Source: an uncultured Alphaproteobacteria bacterium (GTDB lineage Bacteria; Pseudomonadota; Alphaproteobacteria; HIMB59; GCA-002718135). From it: a DNA stretch of 64,000 nt. Of this stretch, positions 36,430 to 45,579 are shown one piece after another. The first letter of the stretch is position 1. Every line of letters starts with the position of its first letter. The stretch is from NCBI GenBank assembly GCA_902573325.1, contig CACGJH010000002.1, forward strand, positions 115,207 to 179,206. Reading direction: 5' to 3'. Under the pieces are notes generated by a model. It was not told where the DNA came from. It worked only from the letters and a program-made list of their open reading frames with translations, and ran no database searches. A program made the position numbers and the translations under genes.

Positions 36430-36458
36430 CAGGGCTCTTTTTTTAATTAAGGGCCCTG
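36430..36458 (+). other. Intra-operon stem-loop after binding-protein gene
   Basis: CAGGGCTCTT (36430-36439) pairs with AAGGGCCCTG (36449-36458), one G-T wobble, over a nine-base AT loop. No T-run follows, so it is a hairpin between binding-protein and permease genes rather than an operon end. Confidence 0.75.
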
Positions 36459-36467
36459 TTCATAGCT

Positions 36468-37367
36468 ATGAGATCAGCAAAATTTGATGCACTACTTAGT
36501 AGGTATTATACAATAATAATCTTTTTAATACCTGCCTTAACAATATTTACTTTGTTTGTAGTTCTTCCAATAGGTGAAGCAGCCTATTACAGTTTTTTTA
36601 GATGGAATGGCTATGGTGCACCTGAGAAATTTGTTGGACTTAAAAATTATGAATTTTTATTCAAAAATAGAGTGTTTATTATGTCACTCAAAAATAATTT
36701 TTATATAATTGCTATATCATTATTTGTTCAATTACCATTTGCTCTTTTAATTGCTTTAATGATTTCAGATAAACTCAGAGGAGCAGCTTTTTTTAGAACA
36801 GTTTTCTTTCTTCCATTTATTTTAGCAGAAATAGTTACGGCGTTAATTTGGGCATACATTTATGATGGTAATTATGGTTTAGTTGCTGCAATTTGGGGTT
36901 TCTTCGGTGCAGAAGCTCCATTCATACTTGGTGATAAAGATTGGGCACTCTTAGCGATTTTAATTGTTATATTTTGGAAATTTTTTGGAATCCACATGAT
37001 GATTTATATTGCAGGATTACAAGCTATTTCAAAAGAAGTTTTAGAAGCTGCTAAAGTAGATGGTGCAGGCCCAATAACGACTGCTTTTAGAATTAAAATA
37101 CCAATGCTTATTCCGACAATTAAGCTGTCAGTATTTTTATCACTATTAGGTAGTTTACAGCTATTTGATATTATTATGCCACTAACAGGAGGAGGACCTT
37201 CAAATGTAACGCATTCGATGGTCTCTTATTTGTATTATTTTGGTGTAATGCGTATGAAAGTTGGTTTTGGAAGTGCGGTTGGAGTTGTAATATTCTTAAT
37301 CTGTTTATTTATTGCAATTGGTTATCAAAGAACATTAATGAGGGATGATAATGAAAACAAATTTTAG
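36468..37367 (+). CDS. CUT1 sugar ABC transporter permease (MalF/UgpA type)
   Basis: Inner-membrane permease of 299 residues, about six hydrophobic segments, with EAA loop LEAAKVDGAGPITTAF before RIKIP. It follows the stem-loop after the binding-protein gene and overlaps the partner permease by 17 bases. No ATPase is encoded in the operon. Confidence 0.87.
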   Translation: MRSAKFDALLSRYYTIIIFLIPALTIFTLFVVLPIGEAAYYSFFRWNGYGAPEKFVGLKNYEFLFKNRVFIMSLKNNFYIIAISLFVQLPFALLIALMISDKLRGAAFFRTVFFLPFILAEIVTALIWAYIYDGNYGLVAAIWGFFGAEAPFILGDKDWALLAILIVIFWKFFGIHMMIYIAGLQAISKEVLEAAKVDGAGPITTAFRIKIPMLIPTIKLSVFLSLLGSLQLFDIIMPLTGGGPSNVTHSMVSYLYYFGVMRMKVGFGSAVGVVIFLICLFIAIGYQRTLMRDDNENKF

Positions 37368-38175
37368 AACTTATTATTTGTATCTTATTCTATTTTTTTT
37401 AGCAGGAGTAATTATTATTCCATTATACGTTTCTGTAATGGGAGGCTTTAAACACACCGGTGAACTTAGAACAAACTCTTTAGGCTTACCAATAGATTGG
37501 AAATTTGAAAATTATACATCGCTTTTAGCTAATTCAGATTTCTGGTTATTTTTATGGAACTCTACTGTGTATGCAGTCGGAACTACTTTTTTTGTAGTCC
37601 TTTTTGCCTCTATGACAGCCTTTGTTTTTGCTCATGTAAAATTTGCAGCAAATAAATTTCTTTATAATTATTTTTTACTAGGACTAATGTTTCCTTTTGC
37701 TACTGCAATTTTACCTCTATTTTTAAGAGTTCGTGACTTTGGTTTATTGGGTACTAGTTGGGCTGTTATAATTCCACAAATTGCATTTGGGCTTGGTTTT
37801 TCTATAATTCTTTTTCGAGGATTTTTTAGGCAAATGCCAAAAGAGATATTTGAAGCTGCTGTTTGTGATGGCTGTAGCTATACCCAATTTTACTTTAGGT
37901 TTACTCTTCCTTTATCAACTCCAATATTAGCTACTGTTAGTGTTATTACTCTTACAGGAAGCTGGAATAATTATTTGCTACCTCTTATAATGATTAATGA
38001 TGAGTCACTTTATTCATGGCCAATGGGTATAATGGTCTTTAGAGGTGAGTATTTTACTGATTGGGGTAAAATATTAGCTTATGTATCACTAACTCTTGTT
38101 CCAGCAGTAGTTTTCTTTTTTACTTTACAAAAATATATTGTTGCAGGTTTAACAGGTGGAGCAGTTAAGGAATAG
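37351..38175 (+). CDS. CUT1 sugar ABC transporter permease (MalG/UgpE type)
   Basis: Second permease, 274 residues, EAA loop FEAAVCDGCSYTQFYF before RFTLP, C-terminal FFTLQKYIVAGLTGG. Two in-frame ATGs exist (37345 and 37351); GAGGG at 37340-37344 abuts the first but is well spaced for the second, so 37351 is chosen. It sits 3 bases before the oxidoreductase gene at 38179, indicating coupling of import and the first oxidation. Confidence 0.86.
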   Translation: MKTNFRTYYLYLILFFLAGVIIIPLYVSVMGGFKHTGELRTNSLGLPIDWKFENYTSLLANSDFWLFLWNSTVYAVGTTFFVVLFASMTAFVFAHVKFAANKFLYNYFLLGLMFPFATAILPLFLRVRDFGLLGTSWAVIIPQIAFGLGFSIILFRGFFRQMPKEIFEAAVCDGCSYTQFYFRFTLPLSTPILATVSVITLTGSWNNYLLPLIMINDESLYSWPMGIMVFRGEYFTDWGKILAYVSLTLVPAVVFFFTLQKYIVAGLTGGAVKE

Positions 38176-38178
38176 TTT

Positions 38179-39324
38179 ATGAAAGTAGGAATTATAGGTT
38201 GTGGGAATATTGCTGATATTTATTTTAGTAATTCTCAGAAGTACTTTAATAATTTTCAAATAGTTGCATGTGCTGATATTAAAAATGAAGCTGCAAAAAA
38301 CTATTCAGAAAAGTATGGGTTAGAACAATTATCTGTAGATCAGATATTATCTAATAAAGAAATTGAATTAATTATAAATTTAACAATCCCAGATGTCCAC
38401 TTTGAAGTTTCAAAATCAATTCTTGAAGCTGGTAAACATTCTTATTCAGAAAAACCACTTTCAATTAAATTTGAACATGGTCAAAAGTTGGTTAATTTAG
38501 GTAATTCAAAAGGTTTACATGTGGGTTGTGCACCAGATACTTTTCTTGGCGCGGGTATACAGGAAGCAAAAAAAATTATTGATCAAAATGCAATAGGTAA
38601 AATAAATCTTGGAAGTATTTCAATGGGTGTAGCTGGACATGAAATCTGGCATCCTAACCCAGATTTTTACTATAAATATGGAGGTGGTCCAATACTTGAT
38701 ATGGGTCCATATTATTTTACAGCTTTAGTAAGCTTACTCGGTCCTGCGAAAAATGTTTTTACACAATCAAGAACTGTTTATCAAAAAAGAGTTATTGGTA
38801 GTGGTGATAGACAAGGGCAAGAAATAGAAGTTGAAATCCCAACAACATTAGTTTCACAAATAGAATTTCAAAATGGCGCATTAATTGATTCATTTTTTTC
38901 TTTTGATGTTTGGAAACATAGTAAGAATCACATAGAATTATATGGCGATAAAGGTTCAATAAATATTCCTGATCCAAATATGTTCGGTGGTGATATTCTA
39001 GTTTGTAAATCAAAAAATGGAAGTTGGGAAAATATAGATACTAAGAATAACAATTTAGGGAAAATAAATATTAAAAATAAATCTGAAAAAGCAAATGAGT
39101 CTGCAGGTATTGCTAACTATAGAGGAATAGGTGTGAGCGAAACAGTTGATGCAATAAAAAATAATCGTTTAAATAGATGTAGTGGAGAATTAAGTCTTCA
39201 CGTTTTAGATATACTAGATAGTATAATTAAATCATCAAAAGAAAATACAAAAATAGAACTTAGAAGTTCTATTAAAAATTTAAATTACTTTTCTGAAGAT
39301 GAGATTAGTAATTTATTAAAGTGA
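38179..39324 (+). CDS. Gfo/Idh/MocA-family oxidoreductase (copy 2, ThuB-like context)
   Basis: NAD(P)-dependent oxidoreductase of 381 residues with GIIGCGNIAD at the N-terminus, SEKPLSIKF at about 95 (the family EKP) and GGGPILDMGPYYFTALVSLLGP. It is a clear paralogue of the protein at 11230 over its full length. Next to a CUT1 importer and a ThuA-like gene it mirrors the thu operon, where ThuB makes 3-keto derivatives of disaccharides. The ThuA gene follows by 10 bases. Substrate is therefore likely a glycoside or sugar, not proven. Confidence 0.83.
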   Translation: MKVGIIGCGNIADIYFSNSQKYFNNFQIVACADIKNEAAKNYSEKYGLEQLSVDQILSNKEIELIINLTIPDVHFEVSKSILEAGKHSYSEKPLSIKFEHGQKLVNLGNSKGLHVGCAPDTFLGAGIQEAKKIIDQNAIGKINLGSISMGVAGHEIWHPNPDFYYKYGGGPILDMGPYYFTALVSLLGPAKNVFTQSRTVYQKRVIGSGDRQGQEIEVEIPTTLVSQIEFQNGALIDSFFSFDVWKHSKNHIELYGDKGSINIPDPNMFGGDILVCKSKNGSWENIDTKNNNLGKINIKNKSEKANESAGIANYRGIGVSETVDAIKNNRLNRCSGELSLHVLDILDSIIKSSKENTKIELRSSIKNLNYFSEDEISNLLK

Positions 39325-39334
39325 AAGGAATAAT

Positions 39335-40048
39335 ATGAAAAAAGCTTTAATAGTTTATGGAGGTTGGCCAGGACATGAGCCAGAAAAATGTACTGAAATA
39401 ATTAAAGGTATGCTGGAGCCTGAAGGATATGAGGTAAGAGCAGAATATCAAACTTCTGCATTTGCAGAAGATTATGTTCACGAAATGGATTTGCTTATAC
39501 CTATAGTGACTATGGCCTTTCATTTTGATCCAAGAGGAGAAATAAAAAAAACCGCTGTTAATAATGTTATTAAAGCTGTTCATAATGGATGTGGTCTTGC
39601 TGGTCATCACGGTGGAATGTGTGATGCATTTAGACAATCAATTGATTGGCAGTTCTTAACTGGTGGTCAATGGGTAAGTCACCCAAATGGTATTCATGAT
39701 TATAAAGTCAATATAATAAAAAAAGATGATCCGATCATGGAAGGTATTGAAGATTTTGATTATCATTCAGAGCAATATTACATGCATGTGGATCCATTAA
39801 ATGAAGTTTTAGCAACGACGACATTTAAAGGTAACGAAGTTTGGAAGCTTGAACAAGAACCAGGTTCATCAAGTGGTGACGCATATACAACAGAATGGTT
39901 AAAAGGTGTAGAAATGCCAGTTGCCTGGAAAAGACGAATTGGGAAAGGAAAAATTTTTTATATTTCTCTTGGTCATTTTGCTCATGAATTAAACCATCCA
40001 CAAATGAATAAAATTTATAAACGTGGTTTACTTTGGGCATCAAGATAG
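39335..40048 (+). CDS. ThuA-like domain protein
   Basis: ThuA family (class I glutamine-amidotransferase-like fold), 237 residues. Recognisable are ALIVYGGWPGHEPEKC at the start, GLAGHHGGMCDAF (about 87-99, ThuA-type nucleophile-elbow region) and GKIFYISLGHFAHE near the end. In Sinorhizobium, ThuA works with the Gfo/Idh/MocA enzyme ThuB on trehalose, sucrose and maltose; the exact reaction is unsettled. Here it directly follows a ThuB-like gene. It is cytoplasmic, with AAAGGA as ribosome site. Confidence 0.82.
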   Translation: MKKALIVYGGWPGHEPEKCTEIIKGMLEPEGYEVRAEYQTSAFAEDYVHEMDLLIPIVTMAFHFDPRGEIKKTAVNNVIKAVHNGCGLAGHHGGMCDAFRQSIDWQFLTGGQWVSHPNGIHDYKVNIIKKDDPIMEGIEDFDYHSEQYYMHVDPLNEVLATTTFKGNEVWKLEQEPGSSSGDAYTTEWLKGVEMPVAWKRRIGKGKIFYISLGHFAHELNHPQMNKIYKRGLLWASR

Positions 40049-40071
40049 AGTAATATAATATAGGAAATCAT

Positions 40072-41385
40072 ATGACAGAATACTTTAGTAAAATACCAGA
40101 GATTAAATTTGAAGGCGAAGAAAGTACAAATCCATTCGCTTTTAAGTTTTATGATGAATCTAAAAAAGTTTTAGGCAAGTCTATGAAAGAGCATTTAAGG
40201 TTTGCTACTTGCTATTGGCATACATTTACTTGGCCAGGTCTAGACCCGTTTGGCGGTCAAACATTTGATAGACCTTGGATGCAAGCAGGTGATGAAATGA
40301 AAATGGCTGAAATGAAACTTGATGCTGCATTTGATTTTTTCACTAAAATAAAAACACCTTTTTTCTGCTTTCACGATAGAGATATTTCTCCTGAAGGTTC
40401 AAATTATGCTGAGACACAAAAAAATTTCTTTCATATTATAGATTTAATGGAACAAAAAATTAATGACTCAGGAATGAAATTACTGTGGGGAACAGCAAAT
40501 GCTTTTTCTCATAAAAGATATATGAGTGGTGCATCTACCAATCCAGACCCAGAAGTTTTTGCATATAAAGCTGCACAAGTAAAAGATTGTATGGATGCAA
40601 CGATGAGATTGGGTGGTCAAAACTATGTTCTTTGGGGTGGAAGAGAAGGATACGAAACTATACTTAATACTGACATGACTAAGGAAACAGCTAATCTTCA
40701 AAGATTTCTCGAATTAGTCGTTAATTATAAACACAAGATAGGATTTAAAGGTCAAATTTTATTGGAACCAAAACCTCATGAACCAACTAAACATCAATAT
40801 GACTTTGATTCTGCAACTTGCTTAGCGTTTTTACGAAAGGCAGGTTTAGAAAATGAGATTAAACTAAATGTTGAAGTTAATCATGCAACTTTATCTGGTC
40901 ATAATTTTGAACATGAAATTGCTTACGCAACTTCAAATAGCGCCTTAGGAAGCATTGATATCAATAGAGGTGATACTTTAATAGGTTGGGATACTGATCA
41001 ATTCCCAAATAATCCTGCCGACTTAATTATGTCATTTTATTTTATTTTTAAGAATGGCGGCTTAGGCCAAGGAGGGATGAACTTTGATGCAAAAATAAGA
41101 AGACAATCTATCGATGCTGAAGATTTATTCCATGCTCATATTGGAGGCATGGATGTTTGTGCAAAAACACTTATTGCTGTTGAAAAAATGATGAATGATA
41201 ATGTTATTCCTAAGTTTATTGAAGATAGATATGAAGATTGGAATAAAAGTTTGGGGCATTTTATTTATAATAAAGATACTGGATTAGATGATATAAATAA
41301 AAAAGTAATCGAGGATAATATTGAGCCAGAACCTCGTTCAGGAAGACAAGAATATCTGGAAAATATCTTAAATAAATATTTGTAG
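40072..41385 (+). CDS. xylA: Xylose isomerase
   Basis: Class II xylose isomerase of 437 residues, the expected length. Catalytic H101 and D104 are in FHDRDI, metal ligands in EPKPHEPTKHQ, VEVNHATLSGH and DINRGD with GWDTDQFP, and FDAKIRR near the end. It isomerises D-xylose to D-xylulose in the cytoplasm. It is the last gene of the importer operon, suggesting that the imported glycan releases xylose, or that the enzyme isomerises another aldose. No xylulokinase is in the window. Confidence 0.93.
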   Translation: MTEYFSKIPEIKFEGEESTNPFAFKFYDESKKVLGKSMKEHLRFATCYWHTFTWPGLDPFGGQTFDRPWMQAGDEMKMAEMKLDAAFDFFTKIKTPFFCFHDRDISPEGSNYAETQKNFFHIIDLMEQKINDSGMKLLWGTANAFSHKRYMSGASTNPDPEVFAYKAAQVKDCMDATMRLGGQNYVLWGGREGYETILNTDMTKETANLQRFLELVVNYKHKIGFKGQILLEPKPHEPTKHQYDFDSATCLAFLRKAGLENEIKLNVEVNHATLSGHNFEHEIAYATSNSALGSIDINRGDTLIGWDTDQFPNNPADLIMSFYFIFKNGGLGQGGMNFDAKIRRQSIDAEDLFHAHIGGMDVCAKTLIAVEKMMNDNVIPKFIEDRYEDWNKSLGHFIYNKDTGLDDINKKVIEDNIEPEPRSGRQEYLENILNKYL

Positions 41386-41427
41386 TTACTAACCATAAGT
41401 TTCTATACTAATTGATTTATAAATATT

Positions 41428-42357
41428 ATGAAAATTTATAAATTGGATACAGCATCAGATTTTGAAAAATTAAACCTTTGTCTCGCAATAGGTAATTTTG
41501 ATGGAATACATAAAGGGCACCAAGAAATAATAAATAAAATTAAGGAGATTGCATTAAACAATAATTTATTATCTTCTATAATGAGTTTTAATCCTCATCC
41601 TCGTATTTACTTTAATCAAATTAATGAACCTTTTAATATTTATACTCAAAATGATAAAATAAATTTTCTTGAAAGATTGGGTTTAGATATATTTATAGAT
41701 TTTTCTTTTGATAACAATCTATCAGTATTCTCAGCTGATGATTTTGTAACTAAAATTCTTATTGAAAAATTAAACATTAAATACTTAGTTATAGGTACTG
41801 ACTTTAAGTTTGGAAAAGACAGAAAAGGTAATTTTAAAACATTAGAAAAGTACGCTGAAAAAAATAATTTTAATATTCATTTAATCGAACCTATTATGCT
41901 TGCCGATAAATCTGATAAATATTCATCTTCAATAATTCGATCACAAATAAAAGAAGGTTATATGGAAGTTGTTACAGAGTCTTTAGGTAGGCCCTGGCAT
42001 ATGCATGGAACAATAATTGAAGGTGATAAAAGAGCTAGAGAAATCAATTTTCCGACTGCTAATATGATACCAGATCAACACATATTACCAAAAAGAGGTG
42101 TTTACTGTGTGGAAGTGCTATTAGAAGGCAAAAAATACAAAGGTGTTTCAAATTTTGGTTTAAGACCAACAGTCGATGGAAGCAAACTCCTTCTAGAGAC
42201 ACATATGTTTAATTTTAGTGAAGAAATATATGGTAAAGAATTGACTGTTGAATTCCTTGCATTTATTAGGTCTGAACAAAAATTTAATAATTTTGAAGAA
42301 TTAACAAAGCAAATCAACAAAGATATAAATACAGCTAAAGAATATCATCAAATATAA
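41428..42357 (+). CDS. ribF: Bifunctional riboflavin kinase/FAD synthetase
   Basis: RibF of 309 residues. The FAD-synthetase domain has GNFDGIHKGHQEI (about 22-34) and the riboflavin-kinase domain has GRPWHMHGTIIEGD and INFPTANM (about 187-215). It makes FMN and FAD, including the flavin of the L-lactate dehydrogenase. It begins the core gene block ribF-ileS-lspA and its stop overlaps the ileS start (TAATG). The 42 bases before it show no clear terminator for the sugar operon. Confidence 0.93.
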   Translation: MKIYKLDTASDFEKLNLCLAIGNFDGIHKGHQEIINKIKEIALNNNLLSSIMSFNPHPRIYFNQINEPFNIYTQNDKINFLERLGLDIFIDFSFDNNLSVFSADDFVTKILIEKLNIKYLVIGTDFKFGKDRKGNFKTLEKYAEKNNFNIHLIEPIMLADKSDKYSSSIIRSQIKEGYMEVVTESLGRPWHMHGTIIEGDKRAREINFPTANMIPDQHILPKRGVYCVEVLLEGKKYKGVSNFGLRPTVDGSKLLLETHMFNFSEEIYGKELTVEFLAFIRSEQKFNNFEELTKQINKDINTAKEYHQI

Positions 42358-45131
42358 TGGAATATAAAGATACAATTTTTCTTCCCAAAACATCTTTTGA
42401 GATGAGAGCTAACCTTCCAGCAAAAGAACCTGCAATAATAGAGGGGTGGGATAAAGAAAATATTTTTAAAAAGCTAAGAGATAAATCTAAAGGTAGAGAA
42501 AAATTTGTTCTTCATGATGGTCCGCCATACGCAAATGGACATATTCATATGGGAACTGCTCTTAACAAAATTTTAAAAGATGTCATCGTGCGAACACAAC
42601 AAATGGCTGGTAAAGACTCTATCTATGTTCCTGGTTGGGATTGTCACGGTTTACCAATTGAATGGAAAATAGAAGAAGAATATAGAAAAAAAGGAAAGAA
42701 CAAGGATGATGTTCCAACTGTTCAATTTAGAAATGAGTGTAGAGAGTTTGCAGAAAAATGGATCGAGATACAAAAAAAAGAATTTAGACGACTTGGTGTT
42801 GAAGGAGATTGGGAAAATCCTTACCTCACAATGTCAAATCAAGCAGAAGCGCAAATTGTTCGAGAACTTGGAAAATTTCTACTTGATGAAAGCTTGTATA
42901 AAGGAGCAAAACCAGTTCTCTGGTCCGTTGTAGAAAAGACAGCTTTAGCTGATGCTGAAGTTGAATATGAAGATCATACGTCCAACACTATATATGTGAA
43001 ATTTTTAATTAAAAATTCTACTGATAAAGATTTAATTGAGTCTAATATAGTTATTTGGACAACAACTCCTTGGACTATTCCAGGTAACAGAGCCCTGGCT
43101 TATGGTAAAGAATTAGATTATTCACTTATTGTTGTTGAAGAATTAGAAGAAGATAGTCTAGCCAAAATAAATGATAAATTAATATTTGCTTCAGAACTTT
43201 TAGAAAATGTAACTAAAGAAATTGGAATTAAAAAATTTAGTATAAAAAAGCAATTTAAAGGAGATAATTTATCTTCTTGTGAATGTGAACATCCGTTTAA
43301 ACAATTGGGATACGATTTTATTGTAAAACCATTTCATGGAGATTTTGTAAACTTAGAACAGGGAACAGGAGTTGTGCATATAGCTCCTGGACACGGAGAT
43401 GACGATTATGTTTTAGGTGTAGAAAATAATGTTGATATTATCCAGACAGTTCAAGATGATGGAAAATATAATCAACATGCCGTTGGTTTTGAAGGTGAGC
43501 ATATTTATAAAGTAGATCACAAAATTGCAGATAAATTAGAAGAATTTTCAAAATTATTATTTAAAGGTACTCTGCGTCATAGCTACCCACATTCATGGCG
43601 GTCTAAAGCTCCTCTTATTTATAGAAATACTCCACAATGGTTCATTTCCATGGAAAAAAATAATCTAAGAGACATTGCTCTTAAATCAATTGATGAAACT
43701 ATTTTCTATCCTCCTCAAGGCCAAACAAGGCTTAGATCAATGATTGAAACTAGACCAGATTGGTGTGTATCTAGACAAAGAGTGTGGGGTGTACCTTTAC
43801 CATTATTTGTAAATAAAAAAACGGGTCAACCTTTAAGAGATGAAAATGTTATCAATAGAATAGCAGACATATATGAAAAAGAAGGAAGCAATACGTGGTT
43901 TACCGAGAATCCACAAAGGTTTTTAGGGGATGAATATTCACTTGAAGATTATGAACAGGTTAAAGATGTAGTTGAAGTATGGTTTGATAGTGGTTCTACG
44001 CATGCTTTTTGTCTAGAACAAAGAGAAGATTTGAAATGGCCTGCATCGATGTACTTAGAAGGAAGTGATCAACACAGAGGATGGTTCCATTCATCTCTTT
44101 TGGAGTCTTCTGGCACAAGAGGTAAAGCGCCTTATGAAAGTGTTCTGACACACGGGTTTGTTGTTGATGGAAGAGGACGTAAAATGTCTAAATCTTTAGG
44201 TAATGTTATTTCTCCAGATGATATATTAAAAAAATATGGAGTAGATATTTTAAGATTGTGGGTTGTCGCATCTGATTATTATGATGATCTGAAGCTTGAT
44301 AATGCTATCCTCCAATCACAAGCTGAGTCTTATAGAAGAATAAGAAATACCTTTCGTTTTTTGATTGGCAATTTAAATGATTTTACTAAAGAGGAAGCTA
44401 TTGATGAGACCGAGTTTCCAGAGTTAGAAAAATATCTGCTTCATAGATTGTGGGAAGTGGATCAAGTTGTTCAAAAATGTGTATCAACATTTAACTTTCA
44501 CTTGATGTTTACAACACTATTAAACTTTTGCTCAAGTGATCTTTCAGCATTTTATTTTGATATTAGAAAGGACACTATATACTGTGATAGTAAACAGTCG
44601 ATTAAAAGAAGATCTACTAGAACTCTATTATATATAATTTTTAATCATTTAGTAAGATGGTTTGCGCCGTCTATTTCCTTTACCTCTGAAGAGGCTTGGA
44701 AAGCTATGGGAAATAAAGAAAGTATACACCTACAAGATTTTTTACAATGTAAAAATGAATATGAAGATAATCAATTAAATGAAAAATGGAATTTAATAAA
44801 AAATATTAGAAAAGTTGCTACTGGAGCAATAGAGAAAATTAGAGAAGAAAAAATTATACGTTCAAGTTTAGAAGCTCATTTGGATATATATATTTCTAAA
44901 GAAAGTTTTGATAAAGTTAATGAAGTTATGTTTGATGAAATTGCTATTACCTCATCGTTTAAACTGCATATACTTAATGAAAACAATCTAGGTTTTTCAA
45001 TAGATGATATTGAAAATGTAAAGGTACAAGCATCAAAAGTAAGTGGTCAAAAATGCCAAAGATGCTGGAAATATGAACAAGAATTAGTGAAAAATGAAAT
45101 TTGCAATCGCTGTAATGACGCAATAAGTTAA
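42357..45131 (+). CDS. ileS: Isoleucyl-tRNA synthetase
   Basis: Class I synthetase of 924 residues, normal length for bacterial IleS. The HIGH motif is GHIHMG (61-66), the KMSKS motif is KMSKSLGN (about 600), an editing (CP1) domain lies between with TTPWTIPGN, and the C-terminus ends in the zinc-binding pair CQRCW and CNRC. It charges tRNA-Ile. It is start-coupled to ribF and ends immediately before the GTG of lspA. Confidence 0.96.
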   Translation: MEYKDTIFLPKTSFEMRANLPAKEPAIIEGWDKENIFKKLRDKSKGREKFVLHDGPPYANGHIHMGTALNKILKDVIVRTQQMAGKDSIYVPGWDCHGLPIEWKIEEEYRKKGKNKDDVPTVQFRNECREFAEKWIEIQKKEFRRLGVEGDWENPYLTMSNQAEAQIVRELGKFLLDESLYKGAKPVLWSVVEKTALADAEVEYEDHTSNTIYVKFLIKNSTDKDLIESNIVIWTTTPWTIPGNRALAYGKELDYSLIVVEELEEDSLAKINDKLIFASELLENVTKEIGIKKFSIKKQFKGDNLSSCECEHPFKQLGYDFIVKPFHGDFVNLEQGTGVVHIAPGHGDDDYVLGVENNVDIIQTVQDDGKYNQHAVGFEGEHIYKVDHKIADKLEEFSKLLFKGTLRHSYPHSWRSKAPLIYRNTPQWFISMEKNNLRDIALKSIDETIFYPPQGQTRLRSMIETRPDWCVSRQRVWGVPLPLFVNKKTGQPLRDENVINRIADIYEKEGSNTWFTENPQRFLGDEYSLEDYEQVKDVVEVWFDSGSTHAFCLEQREDLKWPASMYLEGSDQHRGWFHSSLLESSGTRGKAPYESVLTHGFVVDGRGRKMSKSLGNVISPDDILKKYGVDILRLWVVASDYYDDLKLDNAILQSQAESYRRIRNTFRFLIGNLNDFTKEEAIDETEFPELEKYLLHRLWEVDQVVQKCVSTFNFHLMFTTLLNFCSSDLSAFYFDIRKDTIYCDSKQSIKRRSTRTLLYIIFNHLVRWFAPSISFTSEEAWKAMGNKESIHLQDFLQCKNEYEDNQLNEKWNLIKNIRKVATGAIEKIREEKIIRSSLEAHLDIYISKESFDKVNEVMFDEIAITSSFKLHILNENNLGFSIDDIENVKVQASKVSGQKCQRCWKYEQELVKNEICNRCNDAIS

Positions 45132-45578
45132 GTGATTAAAATTGTTATACTAGTATCATTAATTGTTTTTGATCTGCTAACTAAGTATTTAATTCAAGAT
45201 AATTTGTTTTTAAATCAATCGATAAAAATTAATGAATATTTTGATTTAGTTTATGTTCAGAACTTTGGTGTTTCTTTTGGTTTATTTTCTGGTTATGTTT
45301 CTCATTGGATATTAATATTTATAGCATTAATAGTTGTTATATTAATTTTTTATTTATTTATTAAATCAGATAAACAACTTGAAAAACTGGCTTATTTCTT
45401 TGTTATAATTGGGGCTTTATCAAATATTATTGATAGATTGATAAATAGTTATGTTGTTGACTTTATCTTACTACATTATGAAAATTTTTATTGGCCAGCA
45501 TTTAATCTAGCAGATATCTATATTACAATTGGAATTATCATGTTAATAATGAGTTTTTTTATAAAATTAAAACAGTAA
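45132..45578 (+). CDS. lspA: Lipoprotein signal peptidase II
   Basis: Membrane aspartyl peptidase of 148 residues with four hydrophobic segments. The two catalytic aspartates are in SNIIDRLINSYVVDFI and the family QNFGVSFGLF is seen near residue 43. It starts with GTG right after the ileS stop. It removes signal peptides of lipoproteins, one candidate being the DUF3035 protein encoded next. Confidence 0.93.
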   Translation: MIKIVILVSLIVFDLLTKYLIQDNLFLNQSIKINEYFDLVYVQNFGVSFGLFSGYVSHWILIFIALIVVILIFYLFIKSDKQLEKLAYFFVIIGALSNIIDRLINSYVVDFILLHYENFYWPAFNLADIYITIGIIMLIMSFFIKLKQ

Positions 45579-45579
45579 A

